Positions 7,290 to 12,965 of a stretch of 12,975 bases of DNA are shown piece by piece (positions within the stretch are counted from its first letter, which is position 1; every line of letters begins with the position of its first letter). The notes beneath the pieces were generated by a model, which had not been told where the DNA came from, did no database searches, and saw nothing but the letters and a program-made list of their open reading frames with translations. Source of the stretch: an uncultured Ruminococcus sp. (GTDB taxonomy: Bacteria > Bacillota > Clostridia > Oscillospirales > Ruminococcaceae). The translations under genes and the position numbers were made by a program. The DNA is taken from assembly GCA_946537565.1 (NCBI GenBank), contig CAMNFW010000037.1, positions 1 to 12,975 on the forward strand, given 5' to 3'.

Positions 7290-7910
7290 TTATCGCTTGT
7301 TAGCAGATAAAAGTCTTAAAGTTTCGGTAATAAGCTCCTGAGTAGAAAGAGCCGGGTCGAGCTTGCCGAGAATAGGAGCAGCCTCACCCTGGGAATAGCC
7401 GAGTACCATGAGAGCTGCCAGCGCATCGGAAACATTTGAAGCCGCCTCTGGTGAAGACACAGAGGAAAGCTGCATAACATCGCCTGAAACTGAACCGCTG
7501 ATAGATTCCGAGGATATTTTGTCCTTGAGCTCAAGAACTATTCTCTGGGCGGTTTTAGCGCCGATGCCTTTAGTTCTGGTGAAAGCCTTGCTGTCGCCGG
7601 AAGCGGCATAGAAGGCGAATTTTTCGGGGGTCATATCCGAGAGTATAGATACCGCAGCCTTCGGACCTACACCGGAGACTGATATCAGCAGCCTGAAACA
7701 GTTAAGCTCCTGCTGTGTGGCAAAGCCGAACAGTTCGACCGCATCTTCACGGACATAGAGGCTGGTATAAAGCATTGCCTCGCTGCCCACTGCACCAAGT
7801 GCAGCAACGGTGTTGTATGAGGTCTTGCAGCCGTAGCCGACACCTCCGCATTCTATAACGGCGAAGTTCATCTCCTTGACGATGAGTTTGCCTTTCAGAC
7901 TGTATATCAT
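7290..7910 (-). CDS. ruvA: Holliday junction branch migration protein RuvA
   Basis: A 206-residue DNA-binding subunit that tetramerises on the Holliday junction and loads RuvB. The N-terminal OB-fold domain is followed by two helix-hairpin-helix motifs, VSGVGPKAA (78-86) and KGIGAKTAQR (114-123). A flexible Ser/Val-rich linker (about 133-158) leads to the C-terminal RuvB-contact domain. Length is typical. The ATG at 7908-7910 has AAAGGA upstream at a somewhat long spacing, inside the small palindrome GAAAGGATCTTTC. ruvC ends 61 bases upstream and the SseB-like gene starts 24 bases downstream. Confidence 0.97.
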   Translation of the reverse strand: MIYSLKGKLIVKEMNFAVIECGGVGYGCKTSYNTVAALGAVGSEAMLYTSLYVREDAVELFGFATQQELNCFRLLISVSGVGPKAAVSILSDMTPEKFAFYAASGDSKAFTRTKGIGAKTAQRIVLELKDKISSESISGSVSGDVMQLSSVSSPEAASNVSDALAALMVLGYSQGEAAPILGKLDPALSTQELITETLRLLSANKR

Positions 7911-7971
7911 TTTCAGAAAGATCCTTTCGTAAAAGCTTAAGGTCAGTTAAACGCACTGTTCCGGGCAAAGT

Positions 7972-8457
7972 TTACTGCCAGCGAGTTGAATGACCGTGGC
8001 AGATAGCAATGGCAAGGGCATCAGCAGCGTCATCGGGTTTAGGAATCTGAGCCAGATTCAGGAGCTGACGGGTCATTTCCATGACCTGATTTTTTTCAGC
8101 TTTGCCGTAGCCGGTGACAGCGGATTTTACCTGCAAGGGGGTGTACTCAAATATCGGCACATTTCTTTTTGCAGCGGACAGGACGGTGACACCTCTTGCC
8201 TGAGCGACATCAATGGCAGTTTTCTGGTTTGAGGTGAAATACAGCCTTTCCACCGCCATACACTCCGGCTTGAATTTTTCAAAAATAAACTCCATATCCT
8301 CATAGATAGCCTTAAGTCTTTCGGGGAAGGGAGTGTGAGCTTCAGTCAGCACAGCGCCGTACTCCACAGGTGTGAAATTGATACCGTCATAGTCCAGCAC
8401 ACCGAAGCCGACAATAGCGTATCCGGGGTCAATTCCGAGTATTCTGATAGTCTTCAT
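7972..8457 (-). CDS. ruvC: Crossover junction endodeoxyribonuclease RuvC
   Basis: A 161-residue Holliday junction resolvase that makes paired nicks across the junction after RuvAB-driven migration. All four catalytic acidic positions of the RNase H-like fold can be placed: Asp10 in GIDPG, Glu70 in AVERLYF, and Asp143 and Asp146 in PDDAADALAIA. The length fits the family. It is the first gene of the minus-strand cluster, with a good promoter about 50 bases upstream (8508-8537). It is divergently oriented from the YmdB-type gene. Confidence 0.97.
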   Translation of the reverse strand: MKTIRILGIDPGYAIVGFGVLDYDGINFTPVEYGAVLTEAHTPFPERLKAIYEDMEFIFEKFKPECMAVERLYFTSNQKTAIDVAQARGVTVLSAAKRNVPIFEYTPLQVKSAVTGYGKAEKNQVMEMTRQLLNLAQIPKPDDAADALAIAICHGHSTRWQ

Positions 8458-8507
8458 AATTTACCTTTGATACTTGATTTTATCACTCAGCATATTTATA
8501 CATTATA

Positions 8508-8537
8508 ATTATATCACACATGAATAGTGATTTGCAA
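8508..8537 (-). promoter_or_regulatory. Promoter of the ruvC-led cluster
   Basis: Read on the minus strand, -35 TTGCAA (8532-8537), an 18-base spacer ending TGTGA, and -10 TATAAT (8508-8513), giving an extended TGnTATAAT form. A second TATAAT overlaps at 8502-8507. It lies about 50 bases before the ruvC start, in a 244-base divergent intergenic region. Confidence 0.75.
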
Positions 8538-8587
8538 TACAGTTTTAAATTTTTATTTTATTTGACAAAAAGTCCCGGTGTTTTCTC

Positions 8588-8616
8588 TTGACAAGCAATT
8601 GCCGGAATGTTATAAT
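8588..8616 (+). promoter_or_regulatory. Perfect consensus promoter of the YmdB-type gene
   Basis: TTGACA (8588-8593), a 17-base spacer, then TATAAT (8611-8616): an exact match to the housekeeping sigma consensus. The predicted transcript starts near 8623, leaving a leader of about 80 bases before the TTG start at 8702. Confidence 0.85.
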
Positions 8617-8690
8617 ACTATCATAATATACTATTTGAAATATTCTGACCGCTGTATTTTTAAAGCTTGAAATATGTGGTCTGTAAGAAC

Positions 8691-8694
8691 GGAG
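8691..8694 (+). promoter_or_regulatory. Ribosome binding site supporting a TTG start (YmdB-type gene)
   Basis: GGAG lies seven bases before the TTG at 8702-8704. The protein aligned from this TTG begins MKNLLFIGDVVG, exactly the family N-terminus, so no ATG is expected. Confidence 0.75.
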
Positions 8695-8701
8695 ACTGAG
8701 C

Positions 8702-9472
8702 TTGAAAAATTTACTGTTCATTGGCGACGTAGTCGGAAAAGCCGGCTGCGGATTTCTTGCTGCAAAGCTGAGCCGGCTGAAGCAGCTGTACAACATCGAC
8801 ATAACCATTGTAAACGGCGAAAATTCCGCCCAGGGAAATGGTATCAGCCGTCAGTCGGCGGATATGATATTCAATGCCGGAGCGGATGTGATAACCACGG
8901 GAAACCATGCTTTCCGCCGCCGGGAATATCCTGCGGTCTTTGAGGACAGGTATATACTTCGTCCGGCGAATTATCCCGAAGGGGGCGCACCGGGAAGAGG
9001 CTGGTGCAGCATAGATATGGGAGCGTATTCAATAGCCGTAGTGAATCTGATGGGAACGGTGTTTATGGATCAGCTTGACAATCCATTCACAAAGATCGAC
9101 GGGATTCTTGATGAGATAGATACACCTAATATTTTTCTTGACTTTCACGCCGAGGCGACCTCCGAGAAAAAAGCTATGGGACATTATCTCACCGGAAGAG
9201 TTACCGGAGTTTTCGGCACCCACACTCATGTGCAGACGTCTGATGAGATCATACTGGGCGGACATACAGCTTACATTACAGATGCCGGAATGACCGGGCC
9301 GGAGGTATCCTGTCTTGGAGTTGAAAAGGAGCTGGTTATAAACAGGTTCCGTTTTCATACGCCTGTGATGTTCAAGGAAGCGGAGGGAGACTGTTTTTTG
9401 TGCGGTGTATGTGTAGAGTTTGATGAAAAGTATGGCAAATCGCACAAAATCGAACGTATAATTATAAGATAG
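8702..9472 (+). CDS. ymdB: YmdB/TIGR00282-type metallophosphoesterase (cyclic nucleotide phosphodiesterase)
   Basis: A 256-residue binuclear metallophosphoesterase, the usual family length. The Bacillus YmdB enzyme hydrolyses cyclic nucleotides and affects biofilm and motility gene expression. Metal-site residues are placed at Asp9 (IGDVVG), Glu40 and Asn41 (NGEN), Asn68 and His69 (TGNHAF), His149 (DFHAEATSEKKA) and His174/His176 (GTHTHVQTSDE). The family's usual GNH-x-W-D is GNHAFRR here, a mild local divergence. The start is TTG with GGAG seven bases upstream, driven by a perfect consensus promoter. spoVS follows 119 bases downstream; a ymdB-spoVS neighbourhood is common in Firmicutes, although the RNase Y gene often found just before ymdB is not here (ruvC lies there, divergent). 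Confidence 0.92.
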   Translation: MKNLLFIGDVVGKAGCGFLAAKLSRLKQLYNIDITIVNGENSAQGNGISRQSADMIFNAGADVITTGNHAFRRREYPAVFEDRYILRPANYPEGGAPGRGWCSIDMGAYSIAVVNLMGTVFMDQLDNPFTKIDGILDEIDTPNIFLDFHAEATSEKKAMGHYLTGRVTGVFGTHTHVQTSDEIILGGHTAYITDAGMTGPEVSCLGVEKELVINRFRFHTPVMFKEAEGDCFLCGVCVEFDEKYGKSHKIERIIIR

Positions 9473-9495
9473 TCTACAAAAATTCCTCGAAACCC

Positions 9496-9524
9496 TTGCA
9501 ATTTTATTTAGTTTGTGATATAAT
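9496..9524 (+). promoter_or_regulatory. Promoter of spoVS
   Basis: TTGCAA (9496-9501), a 17-base spacer ending TTGTGA, then TATAAT (9519-9524). The extended -10 (TGATATAAT) matches those at 8508 and 12667. Transcription should start near 9531, giving a leader of about 60 bases ending in AGGAGGG (9578-9584). Confidence 0.8.
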
Positions 9525-9591
9525 GAAAATGGACTATAGCTTTATTTATATTTTCCAATGTATTTAAAAATTATTTTAGGAGGGTATCACC

Positions 9592-9852
9592 ATGGAGATC
9601 TTAAAAGTTTCATCACATTCCGCACCGAATTCTGTTGCCGGAGCTATCGCAGGAGTTATCAGGGAGCAGAAGGCTGTTGAAGTTCAGGCTGTAGGAGCCG
9701 GCGCAGCTAATCAGGCAATAAAAGCTATAGCTATCGCCAGAGGCTATCTTGCACCTATCGGCATAGACCTTATTTGCATACCTGCTTTTGCAAATATCCA
9801 GATCGACGGCGAAGAAAGAACCGCTATCAAGCTCATCTGTGAGCAGAGATAA
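9592..9852 (+). CDS. spoVS: Stage V sporulation protein S (SpoVS)
   Basis: An 86-residue protein, full family length and highly typical: MEILKVSSHSAPNSVAGAIA, then VQAVGAGAANQAIKAIAIAR and the C-terminal ERTAIKLICEQR. SpoVS is a small Alba-like protein needed for proper spore coat and septation steps in Bacillus; homologues also occur in non-sporulating Clostridia. It has its own promoter and an AGGAGG site eight bases upstream of the ATG, and is closed by a strong terminator, so it is probably expressed as a single-gene transcript with some read-through from the YmdB-type gene. Confidence 0.96.
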   Translation: MEILKVSSHSAPNSVAGAIAGVIREQKAVEVQAVGAGAANQAIKAIAIARGYLAPIGIDLICIPAFANIQIDGEERTAIKLICEQR

Positions 9853-9871
9853 CAGCATACAATTTAATGAC

Positions 9872-9910
9872 AAAACAAAACGGACTGGTCGTCAGTCCGT
9901 TTTTATTTTT
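9872..9910. terminator. Bidirectional intrinsic terminator after spoVS
   Basis: An eight-base-pair stem, ACGGACTG (9880-9887) with CAGTCCGT (9893-9900), has a five-base loop. It is flanked by an A-rich run on the left and TTTTATTTTT on the right. It can end the spoVS transcript on the plus strand and the convergent propeller-like gene on the minus strand. Confidence 0.9.
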
Positions 9911-9929
9911 TATAGAGACAAGAATCGGC

Positions 9930-10313
9930 TCAGGCTGATGTATTCAGGTAAATTTGCTTCAGCATATTGCCGTCAGTGTCTATTTCGGCGATATTGCTGT
10001 AGTAGGGGCCGCTGCTGAGTTTAACATAAAGATGCCCGTCCTGAGACTGAACGGCATCTATGAAATAATTATAGCCGTCACCTATAAATTCATCTGCATC
10101 AAAAAGCAATTTATCTTCACCCTTGCCAAGCCGGTAAAGCGTATAGCTGTAAGGTCTTTCGTCGTTCTCATTAGTACGGCAATAGAACAAACAGCCGTCA
10201 TGAACAGCTGCAGGAAAACCGTTTTCGCATATTTTCTCGACTGTATAGTCAGATAAGTTCATTCTGAAAATGCCGGGAACATCATTGCTGTACACATAGG
10301 AAGAATAATACAT
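9930..10313 (-). CDS. Beta-propeller-like protein fragment (possibly decayed at the 5' end)
   Basis: A 127-residue protein whose repeats (IFRMNLSDYTVEKI, YTLYRLGKGEDKLLF, IAEIDTDGNMLKQI) resemble the blades of DUF5050-type beta-propellers (YY-s, iyrmn, g-). Only about two to three blades are present, whereas such proteins normally have six or seven and usually an N-terminal signal. It therefore looks like the C-terminal end of a longer gene. A strong ribosome site AGAGGTGA (10327-10334) is poorly spaced for this ATG (10311-10313) but ideal for an ATG at 10322-10324 in another frame that stops after 21 codons, which suggests a frameshift or deletion near the start. The natural C-terminus is followed by the shared terminator. 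Function unknown. Confidence 0.5.
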   Translation of the reverse strand: MYYSSYVYSNDVPGIFRMNLSDYTVEKICENGFPAAVHDGCLFYCRTNENDERPYSYTLYRLGKGEDKLLFDADEFIGDGYNYFIDAVQSQDGHLYVKLSSGPYYSNIAEIDTDGNMLKQIYLNTSA

Positions 10314-10326
10314 ATAATTTCCATAG

Positions 10327-10334
10327 TCACCTCT
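10327..10334 (-). promoter_or_regulatory. Strong ribosome site phased to the wrong frame
   Basis: AGAGGTGA is followed two bases later by an ATG (10322-10324) opening a 21-codon frame. The propeller-like frame begins at another ATG eleven bases further on, in a different phase. Confidence 0.5.
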
Positions 10335-10384
10335 TTGTTAAATGTGTATTTAAGCGTTCAGCATCTATAATTCCACATTCCGCA

Positions 10385-11305
10385 TTAGTATTTGAACTGA
10401 CTGTTGCCGATAAATTCACAGATCAGGGAGTCGGGAGTGACGAGGCCGCTGTCAAGAGGGAAAAGCTCCTCAAGAACCGTTGTGACATCTCTCAGCTCCG
10501 GTACATCGGTCATTTCCTGGAGCATACCAATAAGCCGGTCACGGTACACGCTCAGCTCATAAGCTATGAAGGTGTCAATATCATAGTCGGAGCGGTGCTT
10601 ATATGGCATGATGTACTTATTTTCGCCGTTTTCCACACTTTTGAACATATTCATTGTTTCACGGAGCGAGCGTTTGCGGAAGCTGTTGTCTCTTATCATA
10701 CGGCGCAGAAGTCTGACCTTTGAAGGGTGAAGGATAATATCGCCGCAGGTGACTCTTGTTCTTACGCTGACATAGAGCTTCCAGATGCTGCTGTCGGGCA
10801 CGGTGATAACATCGGGATTGAGAGCGTGAATTCCCTCGAAAATTACCAGTTCGCCTGGATTTCTGCGGAAGGGAGTGCCTTTGCTTTCACGGATCGAGGC
10901 TGAAAAATTGTACTTTGGAATTTCGATGTCCCGGCACTCTTTGATAGCTTCGATCTGGGAATTGAGCAGGGGGATATCAATTCTTGCAGGGGATTCAAGG
11001 TCCATTTTACCCAGAGCAGAAAGCTCCTTTTCCTCTTCGGTCAGGGGTTTGAAATAGTTATCCATAGAGAGCGTGTGGGTTTCAAAGCCATGCTCGTCGA
11101 GTATTTTTTCCAGCATCATAGCGGTTGTGGTCTTGCCTGAACCGGAGGGACCGGACAGAAGTATGACCGGACGCTGCTGGTGGGATTCTATAATTTTTTC
11201 AGCGATGATATTAAGATTATGGAGATACTCTTTGTTGGTGTTTTGTACAAATGAAACCGGGTCAGCTGTTACGGCTTCGTTTATTCGTGTTACTTCGATA
11301 TTCAT
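10385..11305 (-). CDS. Uridine kinase / phosphoribulokinase-family nucleoside kinase (short form)
   Basis: A 306-residue P-loop kinase of the uridine kinase/phosphoribulokinase family. Motifs are Walker A GPSGSGKTT (52-60), MDNYFKP (81-87), DLESPARID (102-110), PKYNF (130-134), IFEGIHALNP (155-164) and the lid arginines RRMIRD (201-206). Many Clostridia encode a longer form of about 550 residues with an N-terminal TGS/threonyl-tRNA-synthetase-like region. Here only a 45-residue N-terminal stretch precedes the kinase domain, so that region is absent. The likely reaction is phosphorylation of a nucleoside such as uridine, but the substrate cannot be read from sequence. The ATG has AAAGGAG (11314-11320) eight bases upstream and a clear promoter at 11340-11368. 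Confidence 0.85.
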   Translation of the reverse strand: MNIEVTRINEAVTADPVSFVQNTNKEYLHNLNIIAEKIIESHQQRPVILLSGPSGSGKTTTAMMLEKILDEHGFETHTLSMDNYFKPLTEEEKELSALGKMDLESPARIDIPLLNSQIEAIKECRDIEIPKYNFSASIRESKGTPFRRNPGELVIFEGIHALNPDVITVPDSSIWKLYVSVRTRVTCGDIILHPSKVRLLRRMIRDNSFRKRSLRETMNMFKSVENGENKYIMPYKHRSDYDIDTFIAYELSVYRDRLIGMLQEMTDVPELRDVTTVLEELFPLDSGLVTPDSLICEFIGNSQFKY

Positions 11306-11339
11306 TACGTTTTCTCCTTTGCAGTGGTGTTATATACAT

Positions 11340-11368
11340 ATTATACCATATATTTCAAGGATTTGCAA
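11340..11368 (-). promoter_or_regulatory. Promoter of the nucleoside kinase gene
   Basis: On the minus strand, TTGCAA (11363-11368), a 17-base spacer ending TGG, and TATAAT (11340-11345): again a TTGCAA -35 with an extended -10. The 12-base palindrome TGAAATATTTCA (11378-11389) lies just upstream of the -35. Confidence 0.75.
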
Positions 11369-11555
11369 CAAAAACAGTGAAATATTTCAGGCGGATAAAA
11401 AGAATATCTGCACCTGCTATCGGTTACAAAATGGCTACAATAAATATAACAAAATAAAGACAAAGCGTTGACAAAACAGCAACTTTGTCCGGTATTACGG
11501 CAATTCTGTACAAACTATCTTTTTGGATACTTACAAAGTTTGTTCATAAAGTATC
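11369..11555. other. Divergent intergenic region between kinase and lipoprotein genes
   Basis: No gene is visible here. The region holds the palindrome TGAAATATTTCA (11378-11389), an imperfect inverted repeat GCGGATA / TATCTGC (11391-11411), an inverted repeat GACAAA / TTTGTC (11470-11489) and the nested repeats at 11526-11555. The remainder is AT-rich spacer. Confidence 0.5.
11526..11555. repeat. Nested inverted repeats abutting the lipoprotein promoter
   Basis: The outer arms GATACTT (11526-11532) and AAGTATC (11549-11555) enclose a second palindrome ACAAAGTTTGT (11533-11543). The pair ends one base before the TTGAAA -35 hexamer, a position typical of an activator or repressor site. No regulator is identified. 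Confidence 0.5.
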
Positions 11556-11587
11556 TTGAAATTCAGGGGATAATTGTGTATTATAAT
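11556..11587 (+). promoter_or_regulatory. Promoter of the plus-strand lipoprotein gene
   Basis: TTGAAA (11556-11561), a 17-base spacer, then TATTAT (11579-11584), overlapped by a better hexamer TATAAT (11582-11587) at 20-base spacing. Transcription likely begins near 11591, leaving a structured leader of about 75 bases. Confidence 0.65.
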
Positions 11588-11595
11588 ATTAACGG

Positions 11596-11636
11596 CAGGA
11601 GCAGTACACCCTCTCGATTTTTTGATGCAGCTCCTG
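11596..11636 (+). promoter_or_regulatory. Leader hairpin of the lipoprotein mRNA
   Basis: A perfect seven-base stem, CAGGAGC (11596-11602) with GCTCCTG (11630-11636), sits at the predicted 5' end of the transcript around a 27-base loop. The loop contains CCTCT, complementary to the AGAGG of the gene's ribosome site (11652-11656), so mRNA protection or translational control is possible (inference). Confidence 0.45.
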
Positions 11637-11666
11637 GAAAATAATTATGAAAGAGGTACACATTTT

Positions 11667-12455
11667 ATGAAGAAGCTTATTTCATGTCTGGTTCTCAGCG
11701 CAGTTATCTGCGGCGCATTTGCTTCATGCGGAAAGTCGTCATCATCGTCATCATCATCATCTGAAGAAGCTGCAACTGAAGCAGCTACAGAGGCTGCAAC
11801 TGAGGCAGCTGAAGAGAATGCAACTGCTGCTGCTGAGGAAGAGGACGAGACTGTTGCTATCGCTGTTGACGATGTTGATTTTGAGGACGCTGTAGAGGCT
11901 AAGACCGGCGATGCTTACCTTGCTTATGCTGACAGCCAGTGGTGGATCCAGTCCTTCGGAAACATCGACAGCCCCCTTACTTATGATGCAGGTGTTGCTG
12001 AGATCAAGGGCAACGGTGATTATACCGTAAGCCTTACTTCCGAGACCAACGGCTTCCGCTTCGATACAACAGGCGATCCCAACGGCGAGTATTATCCCAG
12101 CGGTGCAAACTTCATGGCTGTTGTTATAAAGGACGCTGAGACCGCTCTTCCTGACGCTATTATCACTATCAACAGCATTAAGGTAAACGGCAAAGAGGTC
12201 GAGATGAAGGCTAAGAACTATACCAACACCGAGGACGGCTCTATCCGTTCCAATATCTATAACGCATACGTTGAGGACAGCGCTCTTCCTGGAGATGCAA
12301 GAACCGCTGACGGTTTCCTCTTCAACAACTACGATACTGCTTCACCTAACTTTGAGGAGGGTGAGTACTCTGCTAAGCTGATAGATGCTGAAAAGGATCT
12401 CAGCGAGTGGAAGACTATCGAAGTAAACTTCACTGTTTCAGGCCTTGCAGAATAA
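11667..12455 (+). CDS. Secreted lipoprotein with Ser and Glu-Ala-Ala-Thr linker (function unknown)
   Basis: A 262-residue lipoprotein. The frame is open from 11574, but the ATG at 11667 follows AGAGG with a ten-base gap and starts a lipoprotein signal ending at Cys21 (AFASC). Next come nine serines and four EAAT-type repeats, then an acidic stretch: a flexible spacer of about 45 residues. The rest (about 75-262) looks like a secreted beta-sandwich, with Trp-rich QWWIQSFG and GNGDYTVSL, then FMAVVIKD, IKVNGKEVEM and SNIYNAYVEDSALP. This resembles carbohydrate-binding-type modules seen in ruminococcal and lachnospiral surface proteins, but I cannot assign a family. Codon choice favours GCT, GGC, AAC and CTT more than its neighbours, suggesting high expression. 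It has its own promoter, a leader hairpin and a strong terminator, so it is a single-gene unit. Confidence 0.85.
   Translation: MKKLISCLVLSAVICGAFASCGKSSSSSSSSSEEAATEAATEAATEAAEENATAAAEEEDETVAIAVDDVDFEDAVEAKTGDAYLAYADSQWWIQSFGNIDSPLTYDAGVAEIKGNGDYTVSLTSETNGFRFDTTGDPNGEYYPSGANFMAVVIKDAETALPDAIITINSIKVNGKEVEMKAKNYTNTEDGSIRSNIYNAYVEDSALPGDARTADGFLFNNYDTASPNFEEGEYSAKLIDAEKDLSEWKTIEVNFTVSGLAE
11736..11813 (+). repeat. Triplet run and 24-base repeat coding the lipoprotein linker
   Basis: Nine serine codons (TCG, TCA or TCT; 11736-11762) are followed at 11766-11813 by four 12-base units encoding EAAT-like blocks. Synonymous codons alternate (GCTGCAACT in units 1 and 3, GCAGCT in units 2 and 4), so the DNA repeat unit is really 24 bases. 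Copy changes would lengthen or shorten the linker without a frameshift. Confidence 0.75.
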
Positions 12456-12512
12456 GTCCGGGAACAGATAATAAAAAAAGATATATACTATTTATAATAC
12501 ACACACCATTTG

Positions 12513-12540
12513 CCGGCGGATGATCTCCGCCGGTTTTTTT
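12513..12540 (+). terminator. Intrinsic terminator of the lipoprotein gene
   Basis: CCGGCGGA (12513-12520) pairs perfectly with TCCGCCGG (12526-12533) around the loop TGATC, followed by seven T residues. It is a textbook intrinsic terminator about 57 bases after the stop codon. Confidence 0.95.
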
Positions 12541-12643
12541 ATATTTTGATAGTCAGATTTCCGGTAAAATGACTAAAATCAAGTTAATAAATTTGCTGTA
12601 GTTTACAATTATATAAAATTTTCTCAAAAATTGCGCTTTTATG

Positions 12644-12672
12644 TTGCAATTCTATTTTACTTGTGATATAAT
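12644..12672 (+). promoter_or_regulatory. Promoter with no protein gene downstream
   Basis: TTGCAA (12644-12649), a 17-base spacer ending TTGTGA, and TATAAT (12667-12672). It closely resembles the spoVS promoter: both hexamers are identical and most spacer positions agree. The predicted start is near 12679. Confidence 0.75.
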
Positions 12673-12678
12673 ATTTGT

Positions 12679-12838
12679 ATAAGTTTAACAATGTGCAGCA
12701 TTGGTACAACGATGCTGTGCTTTGTTCTGCCTTGCGGTGAACATTCTGGCAGGGAATTATCATAGAACCGTGCGGAGAATATGTACAGGAACTGAGTATG
12801 ATCTGGTCATTTCTTGTGTGCGGTGGGATTGTCTTTTT
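12679..12838 (+). ncRNA. Candidate structured RNA or long leader, family not recognised
   Basis: Starting right after a strong promoter, this stretch can form an 11-base-pair hairpin (12693-12703 with 12710-12720, G-U pairs included), then TTCTGCC (12725-12731) with GGCAGGG (12748-12754), and ACAGGAA (12785-12791) with TTCTTGT (12811-12817). The ends can also close, with ACAAT (12688-12692) pairing ATTGT (12828-12832) and AAG (12681-12683) pairing CTT (12833-12835), just before a TTTTT run. No strong terminator hairpin follows. I compared it by eye with 6S RNA, tmRNA, RNase P, SRP, T-box and common riboswitch signatures and could not match it. It may be a small RNA, or the leader of a gene beyond the window. 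Confidence 0.35.
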
Positions 12839-12842
12839 GTAG

Positions 12843-12920
12843 AATAATCAAGCTGTAACCCGATTGATATTACAAATAGTATAAAAGTTGTGAAATATTG
12901 ATAAAAACCAGCTGATTATT
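12843..12920. repeat. AT-rich imperfect inverted repeat
   Basis: AATAATCA-A-GCTG (12843-12855) and CAGCTGATTATT (12909-12920) are inverted copies, 12 paired bases with one bulged A, enclosing 53 AT-rich bases. It lies between the RNA candidate and the last promoter. It has no T-tract and so does not look like a terminator. Confidence 0.45.
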
Positions 12921-12936
12921 TAAGGCAAAAAAACGA

Positions 12937-12965
12937 TTGAAAAGTAACTCTCAAAATGTTATAAT
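12937..12965 (+). promoter_or_regulatory. Promoter for a gene beyond the right edge
   Basis: TTGAAA (12937-12942), a 17-base spacer and TATAAT (12960-12965). Transcription would begin at about 12972, so the transcribed gene lies outside the window. Confidence 0.65.

Noticed and set aside
7747..7968. A 73-codon minus-strand frame overlapping the ruvA start
   Set aside because: It overlaps ruvA in another frame, is rich in Arg and Cys as expected of an out-of-frame reading, and has no ribosome site.
9954..10256. A 100-codon plus-strand frame opposite the propeller-like gene
   Set aside because: The minus-strand product shows repeated blade motifs. The plus frame has none, lies past the spoVS terminator and has no promoter.
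12691..12765. A 24-codon frame (MCSIGTTMLCF...) at the start of the RNA candidate
   Set aside because: No ribosome site precedes it, and its start lies inside the base-paired region at the predicted 5' end.
12679..12838. Possible 6S RNA, T-box, RNase P RNA or known riboswitch
   Set aside because: The conserved T-box GGTGG-ACCGCG element, the RNase P, tmRNA and SRP signature blocks and the riboswitch cores I know are absent. A stable hairpin right at the 5' end also does not suit 6S RNA. It is kept only as an unassigned candidate.
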